Below are positions 1-12,900 of a stretch of DNA of 64,000 nt, in pieces. Both the position numbers and the translations under genes were made by a program. Each line of letters opens with the position of its first letter. Within the stretch, counting starts at the first letter, position 1. Origin of the DNA: Taeniopygia guttata (lineage: Eukaryota > Chordata > Aves > Passeriformes > Estrildidae); assembly GCF_048771995.1 (NCBI RefSeq), contig NC_133026.1:98047501-98111500 (forward strand), given 5' to 3'. The notes under the pieces are model-generated. The model was not told the DNA's origin, searched no databases, and saw only the letters and a list, made by a program, of their open reading frames with translations.

Positions 1-1946
1 AAAGAAAAATACTGCACATGTCTTCTAGATTTCTCACTCTTTTCTGTTCAGTGATATATATAGAGTAACATCAGTCATGATAACTTAGTGATGAATACTC
101 CTGTGTGCAAATATCATGAGGCTTTTCCTGCTTGCCTGAGCTGTCTTTTCCCAATTAACTCCTGGGAAAGTAATCTTGAGTGACCTACAGTAGAGGCGTG
201 ATAACAGGTTGTTTCAGATATTCAGCCAGAAATTAGAGAAGCTGGAAAAGGTAAGTTTCAGTAAAGGGAAAAAAAAAAAAAAACAAACATCAGAGCAGCT
301 TAACTAAAACCAGTGATTTTAGAGATATATACATTTACAGTGTTTAAGGCACTCTAACTTCTAGAATTTTGTTCCTTGTAATGTCAAAATTGTACATTTC
401 AGAATGTTGCTTTAAGACCCTTACAAACAAGGGTTACACAAAATGGGGTATTACTTCTGTAATTGTGTAGGGGAAAAAAAGTCAATAGCATACCTTAAAT
501 GCATAAATAAATGTAAATAAGCAAGAAAAGAGAGCTTGCAGCGGGGAAAAAAGCAATAGAGGTCAGTGCTCACCAGTTGTAGATTGAATGACATATTCTT
601 GGACAGGCGCTGGGAAACCCAAACTTAAAAGTCCTAATAGTGTGATCTTTCAACCAACTGAAGATTTCAGTATTTCAACATCAGATCAAATTCTACAAAA
701 ATGCATAGAAATAAAACTTAGAAAATCAAGGACATTGACACTGTCCTAGATTACAGGAAGAATATGAGAATTTGTCAGATGAAACTATCTAGGTAAGGAG
801 ACTGAAAACAAATTGAAGCAAATTTCCAGTGTTTTCTGACAGTTGGCCCTTGATTACTTCTTGACTATTCCTCTAATGACATATGATGATCACTTCATTG
901 TCTAAGTATGAAATACCATGTAGATACTTTAAAAATTATCAGTATTGCTAGACCTATTTTTGAACCTGTACTGTAGTAAGTGATCAATCTCCAAATGCTT
1001 TTTGGGAAGAAGAATGAAAGATGGAACACCAAAACTAAAGCAAATTTATTTGTCTAGGATGCAGTCTTGGTGACATATAAATTGAGAATAGTACCAAAAA
1101 GCAGAGTTGGCATTTTTGGTCAATGAAGCCCTTGTGTTTATCTCAACAACCTTTAAAAATTTAAATTAGTTGAGTATATATAAACTTGCATCATGAGAAT
1201 TAGGATTTTTACGTAATCCTTTTTTTCCCTAATATTTTCAACTTCATTGTTAGAGCCAAAGTCATTAGAAACACTATGCCAGGACGTTACTTAGAAATAC
1301 CTTTCTGAATGTGATGACATTATTCATGACCACCTCATCTCCCTCTGGTCATGCATAGGCATTATCTTCTAAGGCAGATCATTCTTATCCTTCTTATATC
1401 TTCACACTTATAAAGAAGGTAATCTTCACTCCACATGTGTTTTACTATCTCTTCTAACATGAATTGGTAGGGATTTTTCCATTTTCACAGTCATCCTTAT
1501 CGTCTTTTTCTGAATCAAATTTAGGTAAATTTTATGTTTATCAGCTGAGTCATATTGTTTACAATATTTTGCATAAGATCATGACAATATGTTCCAAAAT
1601 GGGAGTAATATTTTCCTATCTGTAATGAGAATTCCTTGTTTGATGGGATCCAGGATATTATTATTATTATTTTCACAACCATGTCACAGTCATCCTGTTA
1701 CTCATCAATGTTTTCAAGTTTTCTTTTCCTTTCTTGCATACAATGAATGTAGTTTACATTTATAGGCTCAAATTCTCATTATTCATAAAACATTTATCTT
1801 CAGCATTTGTATTATTTAATTTAATTTCCATTATATTGGGAGCTTTAGCTCCCAAGTTCATCCAACTCCTCCCCTCATTGATCAGATTTGGATAACACTT
1901 TCCCCTTTCTAACACTTCCATGTTCCAGAGTGCCCACTTAGTTCCT
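1..1946. other. intergenic AT-rich sequence
   Basis: No gene is seen. It has an A run near 269-283, a short ATT repeat near 1658-1670 and a 20-bp near-perfect palindrome at 1836-1855. Otherwise nothing stands out. Confidence 0.6.
1836..1855. repeat. inverted repeat, 9-bp arms
   Basis: The arms TTGGGAGCT and AGCTCCCAA are exact reverse complements separated by TT. The element lies about 90 bp left of the LTR-like block ending at 1947. No function can be assigned; a chance hairpin is possible. Confidence 0.8.
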
Positions 1947-2463
1947 TGTCTTAGTTTAGGGCAAATTTGGGGAAAACTCAGGAAATAAACTTTTACGGCT
2001 CCTCTCTACTCACTTGGTTCAGGGAAAAAATCTCTCTGAGAGAGAAATGGAAAAGAACTTGTTTATTTAACAACAAAGCACTCCTTAACACTAAAACAAT
2101 TAACACAAGATGACAACAAGACTCTTTCACCCCTCTGAAGAGCTGAACAAATCTAGAAGGTCTTTTCTGGGAGTGGTCGCCCGGGTCTGGACGCTGGGGA
2201 TGGCTGTTGTAGATCACTAAATGCAGGCTCTTGGTGTTCCTTGGTGTTTTCTAGATCTCAGTCCAGAGCAGGTTGAATGATATTTAGAAAGAGGAAAGGG
2301 AAGAAAAAAAAAACAGTCCAGGGAAAGAATTGGACTGCTTAACCTAACTAGGAAGCAAAGCAAGAAAGCAAGAAAGCAGGCAAAGCAAGCAAGCTAAGCA
2401 AGTAAGCAAGTAAAGCAAAAGCCAGTCAGCCAGCTTTAGCCTTTTTTAGCTTTCTAGCAGACA
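1947..2463 (-). mobile_element. solo LTR-like block of an avian endogenous retrovirus
   Basis: Read on the minus strand, the block starts TGTCTGCTAGAAAGC and ends CTAAGACA, so it has the TG...CA ends of an LTR at about 517 bp. It contains degenerate GCAA/CTTG-type repeats (plus-strand 2350-2420), a GC-rich stretch (2165-2205) unlike its surroundings, and an AATAAA signal (plus-strand 2062-2067) followed by TCTCTCAGAGAGA. The 3' part resembles songbird ERV LTRs as remembered. No internal retroviral sequence flanks it, and I could not find a clean target-site duplication, so the ends are approximate. Confidence 0.6.
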
Positions 2464-5400
2464 TGGGGGGAGGTGAACTAGATGATAATACAGCAAAACA
2501 AACCTTTACTTTCAGAGTCAGTTCTGAAAGCACAGAACATAATATTAAACGTAAACAGAACACACGATTGGAGATACAAACACCATAACAGTCACCCTAG
2601 GACATTCCTGCATTAAGATTTGTAATGAAAATGTTAAACATATCTACCACAGGAAGAATGACTGAGGGAAATTTCTTCCCAGTCTGATTTTTCAACTCAG
2701 CTTTTGCTGTTTCCTGTTACCTGGCTATTCATAATTTCTAATGAATATAAGTCCATTCCTCTATAGGGAACTACATGAAGTAACTCTAGACAGATTGGGA
2801 TGACTTGTCTGTAATGATCTAATAAATCACCTGTCAGAAAATCTATGTATATGTGTATTTCAAAAAAAAATATGTATGGAATGTATCTACTGGGCTAGGT
2901 CATAACTTTATAACTTACTCAAGGGTGCACAGAGTTACATGAATTTGGCAATTTTTTTCTTGAAAATAAGTGCTAGGCTATTATGCAGCCTTTTATGTGC
3001 ATATTTCTGATGTGTTTACAGTGCTGTGTTTTCATTCTCTTCATTCAGACACCATTCCATCATTCATTCATAGTACTGGATGCATAGTACATACATAGTA
3101 CATACATAGATACATAGTACATAGTCAATTTCAAATTAGGATTCTTTAAAGGACTATATTCTTCAAGACAGGCACTAAGGGACTATTCTAGTTTGGTTTT
3201 TTTTTTTTTTTTAGAATTTGAAATCTAAGTTTTTATTTCCTTTCAGATATCCTTACTTTTGCCACATAATTCTTTTTTGTTGTCATTTCTTTGGTGTGTG
3301 GTTATTTAATTATAATTGGTTACTATTATTTTTCTGTATGGCAGTTACATGGAAAAAAGACAGTCTGAGGCAAAATTATTCCTTTGGCAATTAGAATAGA
3401 TTAACATTGATCTTTTCTCCTTTCTGATCATGCATTAGTATCAGTTTTCTTCTGTTTCCTTTTCCTGCTAACCCTTTTCTATTTTTATCTTTGTCACTGA
3501 CGGATGGCATTTTCTTTAAAAGACTCAACTACATTTTGACTATTTTCATTTTTTTTTTCTGTAATTCCTTACAATTTTGTCATAGGAAGATTTCTTGGAG
3601 AGTCTTTTTCCATAGTTTGTCATTGTTTTCCTAATAATTATTTGGAGATATGTTATGGTTTTTTTGTGTTGGTTTTCTGTTTATTCAGAAAGGCTTGCAC
3701 TTCTTCCATTTGAGTGCCCCCTGCTTTGAATGAAAGATCATGCCCAAATTTGCCCTTTTTATAGAAGATAATTCTTTGCTCATTCCATTCCAATACTTCT
3801 ATTCATCATTCAAGCCAATCAACATCATCAAAAAGTCAGAGGCTAATTTTTGTCTTACATTTCAATATATCAGATTACTTTCTGTGCTAACTCTATTATA
3901 AGTGTTTTCTGACCTGAAAGAATTTATTTCCCTGCTTAATTTCAGCATTTGGTAGCGATATCTGCCTCTCCATGTGCAAGAATATTTTGTTGCTAAAGTT
4001 ATTATGATATCTATTTTTAAATATATGCCTAGAAAATTTTAGTGTTTCAGACATGTTTTACTTGTTACTTCCAGAAATTTACTGAGCTTATTGCATAGTG
4101 AGCTGTAATTTCTTATAGGTGAAAGGGAAAAAAAAAACAAAGCAAGGAAAAAGGGATATCAAAACCTGGATTTAAAGTCTATCTAAACACATAACTCATT
4201 TAATGATTACTTTTGACATGATTTGAACATAGCTGATAGATGTTTTGAAAGTTGAGCATGGTAGGATTTCAAGAAGTTTTTATGACTGACCTTAACTTGA
4301 ATTATCTTTGCTTAGTCAACAATCTTGCATCCAATGCTAAAAGAAAAATGCTGAATTAACAGTTCATTAACATCTAAAGCTTTCTTGTTCTTGCTGTGTG
4401 ATGGCTAATACAGCTGGTGTGACTTAAAAAAATGGCCTGAAGGAAACCTTTGGTAATCACATGGACAGAGAAAGGATATTTTACTCAGTGTGTTGTTTTA
4501 GTTCTTTTTGTCTTTATTGAGATTGCTGAAAAAGTTGTTAATTGTCAGCAGTTATGTGAGGACTTACACTCTATGACCTAGTTTCAAAACAAAATTTGAC
4601 ATAGGCTCCCTGATTGTCACCTGAGTGTAATGTAATGTCTTTCAAATATTACTGACTAGCAACTATTTCTAGTCAAAATTCAGTTCATATAGATATGAAT
4701 ATGAACTAATACCTATAGAATTCCTTCCTAATTCACTTTTGACTTCCTGAGGCATGGAGTCCACTGTCTTACTCCATCCTTACACTGTACAGTGTCACAG
4801 CTTCTTGAAAAGCTTTTCTTTTAGAATTCATAAAATATTAAGAGATATATATTCATATATATGTATATTCATAGAATATGCATGCAGAGAAAGAAATCAT
4901 AAGGCACTACATACATTTTATGTCTTTTGCCTGCGTTTTATAAAACGAGGAAAATTCTAACATGTAAATAGTGGTAGAAAAATTTGTTGAAGTTGGATCT
5001 AGAAGGAAGCATTACCAGAAGCACTGATTACAAAACCCATCCCTGAAATCAAATTTTGCAACTCAAATAGTGAGAGTGCCTCATATATCTTATCCTTTTA
5101 GAGACTGAGAAGTTATATAACAAAACAGATTTATTAAAGGAGAAAAGAAGTGAAGGGGAATAAGGAGATGAGAAATAACAGAAAAAAAAGTGAAGGAATA
5201 TGGTTTTAACAGAAAAATAATGTGAAGAGTCATTAAAATAATGTGAAAAGTCATTTGTTTTCAAGATCCAAACATGGTTAACTTCCATAAAACTATCACT
5301 GCTAATTGACCTTTAAATTGTGTACTAATATTATATTTTATGTATATTTTAGAAGTAGGAGAAGGCTAAAATTATTTTCTTGCAGACTATAATTTATATA

Positions 5401-5889
5401 TTTATTCTTTCATGATCAGTTACATTTCCTGAAGTTGTTTAAGTTTAATAATTCATAGTTAACAGCTCTCTGATGAATACACTCAGTTGTAAACAAGATG
5501 TGCTGTTTTTAAGCTGGTTAAAGTTGCATCCTTTTGACCTATCATCATGTCATCTTGTACACACTCAGTCTTCTGCCTGTTACATGTAAATAACACTTCT
5601 CTATGTCCTTGGACAATATGCATAAAACCCATTATATTTCCTCTCTGTCGTGAAATGAAAAAGTCAGTAGGATCTCACTTAGAGAAAAAAAAAACCAAAA
5701 CATTTAAAAATAAAAATAAGAAGTTGTTTCAGGAGCTATTACATTTTTATCCTAAGCCCAGACAGTTTGCTAATCATCTAAAGACAAGATACTCTGATTC
5801 GTGCTTCTGTCAAAAAATTAGATTTTATAAAAGACTAAACAGTAAAAAAAAAAGAGCCTTATTGATGGATGGTCCTTCATCCAGCACAT
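2464..5889. other. intergenic AT-rich sequence
   Basis: No gene or recognisable transposon is seen. It has scattered A or T homopolymers of 8-15 bases and a short degenerate CATAGTACATA-type repeat at about 3078-3125. The longest open frame (5547-5906, plus) is lysine- and phenylalanine-rich low-complexity translation with no motif. Confidence 0.6.
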
Positions 5890-6784
5890 GGAGTGCATTG
5901 ATTTAATGCTATCTAGATGCTGGTGCCCACCAAAGCTGCTCTACTACTCACCTCCAAAACTGGACAGAGAAAACATAGGAAAAGGTTCACGAGTTAAGGA
6001 CTGGGATTCACTCACTGGTTACAATCATGGGCAAAGCAGAATCAGCTTGGGGATATTAATGGAATTTATTGCCTACAAAATCAGAGCAGGATGATGACAA
6101 GTAAAACAAATTTTAAAAACACCTTTCCCCCACTCCTCCCTCCTTCGCAGCTCTATTTCCTCCCACCCAGTGGTGCAAGAAAACAGGTTATGGAGGATAT
6201 GGTCAGTTCATCACATGTTATTTCCACCACTGCTTGGGGGGAAGAATCTTTCTCCATAAACTTCTTTGGTGTAAATTCTTCTCACAGGCTACAGTTCTTT
6301 TTGAACTGATCAAGAGTGGGTCCCTTTCCACAGCATGCAGTCCTTCAGGCACACCCTTCTCCAACATGGATTCCTGACAGGTCACAAGTCCTGCAAGAAA
6401 ATCTCCTATTCCATGGACTGCAGAGAGACAGCTGCTTCACTATGGTCTTCACCACAGGCTGCAGGAGAATCTCAGCTTCAGCACCTGGAGCAGCTCCTCT
6501 CCCTCCTTCTTCAATGATCTTTGGTGTCTACACAGTTGATCCTCTCACATACTTTCACCCTGCTCCTCTCTGGCCATAACTACATCTGCACAATAACTAC
6601 TTTTTCTCTCTAAATATGTTATTGCAGAGGAGACATCATGATTTCTGATTGGCATGACCTTATCCAGTGGCACATTCATCTTGGAGGCAGTTGGCATTGA
6701 CTTTGCTGGACTTGGAGGAAGCTTCCCTCAGAAGCAACCCCTGTAGGTCCCCTGCTACTAAAACTTGGCTAAGCAAACCCAATT
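5890..6784 (-). mobile_element. degraded LTR (ERVL-like), minus strand
   Basis: On the minus strand this block reads from about GTTTGCTTAGCCAAGTTTTA to a 3' end near GGTGGGCACCAGCATCTAG. The order of its parts agrees with an avian ERV LTR consensus as remembered: a 5' GGACTTGGAGGAAGC-type segment, an ATATTTA promoter-like stretch, a central series of degenerate CTGCAGCCTGTGG units, GATGAACTGACC, AATAAA (plus-strand 6065-6070), and the terminal GGTGGGCACC segment. It is clearly more GC-rich than its flanks. Three short open frames inside it are by-products. Family and exact ends need a library search. Confidence 0.62.
6281..6464 (-). repeat. degenerate tandem units inside the LTR
   Basis: Variants of CTGCAGCCTGTGG (minus strand) start at plus positions 6281, 6328, 6411 and 6452, with a weaker copy at 6381. 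That is a spacing of roughly 30-53 bp. They look like a decayed short tandem array within the LTR. Confidence 0.6.
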
Positions 6785-9405
6785 TTTCTAATTTGAAAAA
6801 ATTAAAAATTTTAAAATACTTCCATTTTAAATGCTGAAGATTCCCAAGAATAATTAAGGAGACTTTCTAAAGAATTTAGCTTATAGGGTTTTAGTTTGAA
6901 TTGTGCTGATGAAGATTAACATGGTGCTTTGGTTATTTGCAGATAAAAGACTGGTAAGATCACTTTAAATACAATAAGAAAACATTACAAGATTAAGCTT
7001 ATATATGACCCTTTTTTCTCCTATAATTAAATTTCCCAAGGTAGAAACTTTTGTCACATTCCGCTGTCTAAAGGATGTTGTCCTCAGATGTCTGGTCTCT
7101 GGGGAATTTGGAAGATGAGGGTTAAGTTCTGATCATGGCCCTTAAGAGGTCTTTATCTGCCCTACTGTCATTGGTCATGTGACGAAATAGCTCTGAAATT
7201 CTGAGGCTGAATTTGTTGAAAACCATATTGTTCTCTAGGTCAGTTCACTGCTGCTCTAGAACAAAATACAGCACCAAATAGTTGCCACTGTATTGGACAA
7301 AACCTGAGCTACCGAAGGCAAATAAAACAACTACAGTAGTTATAAAAAATTCTCTTTGAGAACTTTGAACTCATGTCTTATGCTTCTCTGGGTATTGTTT
7401 TTATTTTATTTTTTTCTCTTAAACATGGTGAAAGCAAACAGTAGAACACATGTTCTGTGAGGTCCCATTAAGTTCAGAAAATGATTTTGCTGTCAGAATA
7501 TTGGCATCCTTTTTAATTGACTCAGAAAAAACATAAGCAGTCCAGATTTATTGGCCTGAATCTTGATTAATTATTTCACACATTATTTTTCAACAGCATG
7601 GTCATCTTTAAAACTAATAATTTGTTAATTTCTTCTGTATCAACTGGTTTATATAATTACCATTCACCAAAAAATTCCAAAAATAAAGTGATAGACCAAA
7701 ACCTGTTTTTCTACTGAAGTTGATAAGAGCTTACCTGAACTGCCTCTACTTTGGTTTTCTAACAGAATATGATTTTGCTTTTGTAACCTGATGATTCCTT
7801 ATGCATATGGCAGATTAATCTTAGAGATATTGTTTGGTGAGATAGTCTGTTCAAGGCCATTAGCTTTTCTCACATATTTCTTTGCCAAAAAACTTGCTAG
7901 TGAGGGAACATTTAATTTCTGATTTCCAAAAAGAGAACTGATTTTCAAATTTACAAAGCCATTGGGTTTTCTTATGATTAAATGGCAAGCAAGATGAATT
8001 ATTATTCCTCCTCGGATGGCGCTTCCATTTCAATAAAGTTTTTATTTTTTAGTCTCATATTAGTTAAACCATAAGGTTTTAAAGATAGATGTTTTACTTT
8101 AAGATTGGGTATTAACAAGCTTCAGCTGTTGAAATAAGTTCACTGAGGAGAAAATACATTCCTAAAACCTTTCTGGTTACTTGCAAATATGTCTTCTTTC
8201 ATATTAAAACATCAATCAAGTATTTGTCTTTACCTCCTTGAATACTCAACAGAAGGCTATGTAGCTTCCTTTTACTTCAATACAAAGTATGCTACTCCTC
8301 CAAAATATTTGTATGCCACTGTTTCATTGTGGATTTCAGAGAACGCTTTTTTCAATGACAGAATGACTAAGCAAATTAAAATGTCTCTTTCTTTGAGACT
8401 CTATGAATCATAAAATATATGAAATTAAAGTATTGGAAGCCATTTTGTGCGCTTTTTTTTTTCCTTACAGCATTCCATCCTACTGGTATGACTATTACAT
8501 TTAATTTGTATCACATATTAATGCCAAATAATTTTCAGGACTGATTGCTGCTTTCTGAAGCTTCCTTGCCATCCTATATACAGCATTGAAATTACATTGT
8601 TGCTAACTTTGGCTAGGGAATATTTTATTCCAGATTTATGCCAGGAATTAAATAAACTAACAAAAAACAAATAAACAGGTACATGAATGTTGCCATATTA
8701 TATTCATTCTGCAAAATATTGAAAATGCTGTTCCTCTTCAGGTCTTTTTGTCAAGAGGTGACAAAGATGGATCAACCAGTGCCACAGATCAGATCACTGA
8801 GAAAGCTGGGCAGATAACTAATATCTGGTAATAATCTGATACTCTGATTCCAAGACTAACAATGTCTCTTTGACAGCGTCATTGTTATTAGTACTAAGTA
8901 GTATCAGTATTGCTGTTCTGTTTTTATGGCTTAATCAACATCATCTGGGATCAGTGGTATGAACCACCATACACGGGGAATTCAAAAAGTTACAACTCTC
9001 CTCTAGGAAATACCAACTAGAGAAAGAGATGAGCAGTGGAAGGATGCAGAGTGAGACAACAAGATATTGTCATTCACTGTAGGGAAAAGGCTGAGGCAAA
9101 AATTACAGAAAACTGGGAAGTTATAACATTACAGAAAGAATAGGGGAAATACAGTTGCTGTTCTTTGGACAGAATGCGTTCAATGTGCCCAACTTCCCAC
9201 ACACAATATATGAGAAGGGTGAGATGAAACTGGCAGTGGAGCAGAGTAGAGAAATGTTGACCAAGCTCAGCTGAAATCCTTGCGGAAGAGGGAACTCAGT
9301 GATACTTTAGCTGACAAGCCACACATTCGCTGCTGACCAAGGGAGAGAGAAAGAGATGTCTTATTCTTGAACCAGAAACCAGGGTCAAATCTCTCTCATC
9401 ATATA

Positions 9406-9480
9406 TAATACTGATGCTCATCTCCATTCCAAGGTTACCTCAGATGTAATACTGATCCTCACCTCCATCCCAAACCTACC
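9406..9480. repeat. two-copy tandem repeat, 41-bp period
   Basis: Segments 9406-9439 and 9447-9480 both begin TAATACTGAT and end TACC, and by eye match at 28 of 34 positions, with a 7-bp spacer. The surrounding 8940-9720 is somewhat less AT-rich than its flanks and may be an old unclassified repeat. Confidence 0.65.
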
Positions 9481-9938
9481 TTTCTCCAGGGTATGAGCAC
9501 CCCTCTCTGAGCATGATGCATGCCTAGAGTCACTAAAGTTTCACCTAGACACCAAGAATATGGTAAAAGTTAACAACTGAGATAAGTTAGGGAAGACTCT
9601 GCAACTGCCAGGATCAGCTGACAAGCTGAACTTGTCTTCTCCCTCATGGAGATGGCTATTGGGTAAGAATGATACTCCATGCACACTGAATAATTATCTC
9701 TAGCTAACTGACTTTTTCAGGGATTAGAGCTTATCCATATATTGCTTTGAATAAGTTTTTACAGTCAAATACTATTACCAGCAACCTTTGGACCTTAACC
9801 TGTCAGAATTTTCTCTTATATTAATAATATTGTTCTGTAAATTGTTCGTATGAGTCCTTGAAAGATGCTGGCAGTCCGTGGCAGTGGGTAAAACTCTCAA
9901 CTGCATAGACCTGGGAAGGGGTCTCTCTTATGCTGTTG

Positions 9939-9990
9939 GTGTGTGTCCTTGAACAAGTTACTTGAACTGCCCTCCATTTCAGTGGACTGC
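9939..9990 (+). repeat. possible MIR SINE remnant
   Basis: The stretch GTGTGTCCTTGAACAAGTTA, followed by CTTGAACTGCC and CATTTCAGT, follows the conserved MIR core as remembered (GTGTGACCTTGGGCAAGT, then CACTTAACC and CTCAGTTTCC). MIR copies are old and rare in birds. The match is short and could be chance. Confidence 0.35.
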
Positions 9991-12900
9991 TCAGTGGAGA
10001 GACCCCATAATGGGATACTGACAAAATGGTTGGGCGCAAGGATCTTGGCTCTCCTGAGGTCCACTCCCAACACATAAATCAAGCACAAAGGGTTTGAGGA
10101 AATCTTCTCTTTCATGTGACATTCAGCATGACTTCCCCATACCATAAGTCTTATCTATGTTGTAGGTGAGGCCAGACTTCCAGACTGCCAGTCAGCCACA
10201 ACCTTGGTCTGTTTTTGCTTTACCTCTTCATGAATGCAAAATTAACCAGAAGGCAATATAAATATTTTCAGCTTCTGTAGCTGTGCTTTTTGTAGTACAC
10301 AAAGCCCAAACTAAAGTAAGACAGCTCTTAATACAGATGACGCTAATTGGCTAATTTAGACTGATTAGAATGATTGTCATTGATGGATGCCTCATGGGTT
10401 TCTATCTTGCTTTTAGTTGTAATCAATTGGATTTTCATCCGTATTCACTACAGGTGTAAAATTTGAAGACCTTACCCTTTCTGACTTCCCTGCATATATC
10501 TACCTCTTCCCAGAAAGACAAGGAGTATAGATTATTAGATACCTCTGTTTATTTCCAAGGAACAGCAGCTTCTGAATATTTAAATAACTCCACATTTTGT
10601 AGTAGCTATTTGAATTAAAATCCCTTCATGGGGGTGCTTTGTGCATGAGGCTAGCTGGTCTATATTAATCTCTGAGTCCCAATAAAATATACTGACCTGT
10701 GCTAAGCCACTGTAAAAAATAAAAATATGTCATACATAATATATTAACCTATTTTTCATGATCAGCTGCTACTAAATATAATTTTGAAAATAATGTTGTA
10801 TTTTGTTATCGCATACTAACCCATTGAAAGATAAATCAAGTCACAAACTACTAGAAATGGATTGGGAAAGAACATAAACAAATATCCAGACAGAATCAAT
10901 AGCTGCATCAACAGGCTGTATGTCCTATGAGAGCTTCATTCATGTTTTCCTCACTCCTAGAACAGGAAAACATAATGTCTTGACCAATTGAAAAATTTTT
11001 ATTAATCTTTCCACTTATTTGTTTAATCTCTCCTGTTATTAACACTTTTTAAAATATTTGATTAAGATGAGGCCAGGCAAGGCCACGCACTGCAGACTGC
11101 TGGAAAACAGTGTTCCACAGGATGGAAATATTATTACCTAAAAGGAAATGATATTCCAGTAGTAACTGGTAAAACATTATTTTTCGCATCATTAGATCAT
11201 CAATGAAACATTACAAACACCAGAAAAAGCTTGATACTTTTAACCTGTCACTTTTTTGCTACAGCCCTTTTCTATGATTTAACAAAATCTGAATTATCAG
11301 CAAAAAAAAAATATTTCCAAATAAGATTATGGCTAATTTGGATTGTACCTGCAGTCACTGAAGTCAGTAAGGCTACAGATGGTCCCACAGTCTGAGGAAA
11401 ATATAATAACTTAATTTTGACAACCTGAAAACTCTCTGTGTTATTTATTTTAACAAGAAACTGTTGTTTGTGTTATCCTTTGGTTTGGTTTTGTTCTGCA
11501 GGCAGTATTTTACTATTGGTACTCCATCAAATGTAAACCTTTCCTAACACTGTCTGTATTTAGCATGTGCACAGAAATTATCTTTATGAGCAAAGGTACA
11601 GTATTCAATGCAACAAGGTTATGTGTACTATGCTGATAGTAAGTAGCTTTTGCCATTAAAAACATCTTATTAAGCTATTTGCATCACCATTCTGAGAATG
11701 TCTTCTAAACAGGAAAGTCAGTAGAAAAGATTGTGCAAAAAGAAAAGGTATCCAACTCAAAGCAACAATCTTCCATCATGATGATCTAAGTGATAATTTA
11801 TCTGTCTCCCTTAACAATGGACAAATCTTGACACTTCTTGAAAGCCACAGGGAGATCTGCCAAATACTTCAACACAATCAAGAATTTGCCTAGCATTTTG
11901 TAGGTGAGTCAGTAAACACTTTCTCCATAAAATTTCAATGGTGGGATGACAATAATAAAGGATGTTCTGATCATTAAGGAAATAGAATAACATTAAAATT
12001 CAGACTGAATATTCTTGTCAAACTCAAATGGTCTAATGTGGCTTGAATATCTGGCTCAATATCACACAATCTTAATTTATTAGTAGTTAGTCTCAAAGAG
12101 AGAAAAAGCTGTCAGTGTATGAGGAATTCTCAGGCACAGCAATAATTAAAACACTGCATTAAATGTCAGTGCACATAAGGGCATTTTGTACTTGGGCTGT
12201 TTTACTTTTCATTTTTTCCTTCTTTTTCTGTGCATCAAGATCATGATATAAATAATTATGATGAAACCGAGTTATAGGTAACAAACCTTTACAATTCTAA
12301 AATATTACTTATTTAAATGTGCAAAAGTTGCAGATAGTAGTGCCAGAATATTTTAAGGTTTTAAGATTAGATCCATGTCACTATTTGAATGGTGTTAATG
12401 GCTGCTTAACTGTAGAATTTGTGAGTTCATATTTCAAGAAAATGACAGATTAGTTTCACTGCAGTCTGTTGATCCTCTGTTTATCTTTTTCTTCATAGCT
12501 TCTTGGCATCAAAGAGAGGGTACACCTCAGGACTTTCTTTTTGCTATTAACAGTACAGAAAAAGGTGGGTTTGGAGTCAAAATAGAAGAAAAGTCAGGAT
12601 ATACATGGGTGGTACGGTTTGGACCAAAGAAAAACAAACCCAAAGAATTCAATGAAAAAGGTCAGCTCATTCAAACATAAGCATTTCAGAAAGAATACCA
12701 ATTTTAACGTTTAAAAAAACATAAACAATCAGACAAACCTCATCCCCCCAAGACCCCCAAACCACAACAATTTGTCAGGTATCAGGTAGATAAGTCAAGA
12801 CATAATCAGAAAAGAATATGTGAATAGAATGACACGGTAAATATCTTTTAGCTTTTGAGAGGAAGAGACAAGATCTAATTACCTACTGTGTTCAACTTGG

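Noticed and set aside
5547..5906. 119-codon open frame, plus strand
   Set aside because: Low-complexity AT-rich translation with no domain; the end overlaps the LTR-like block.
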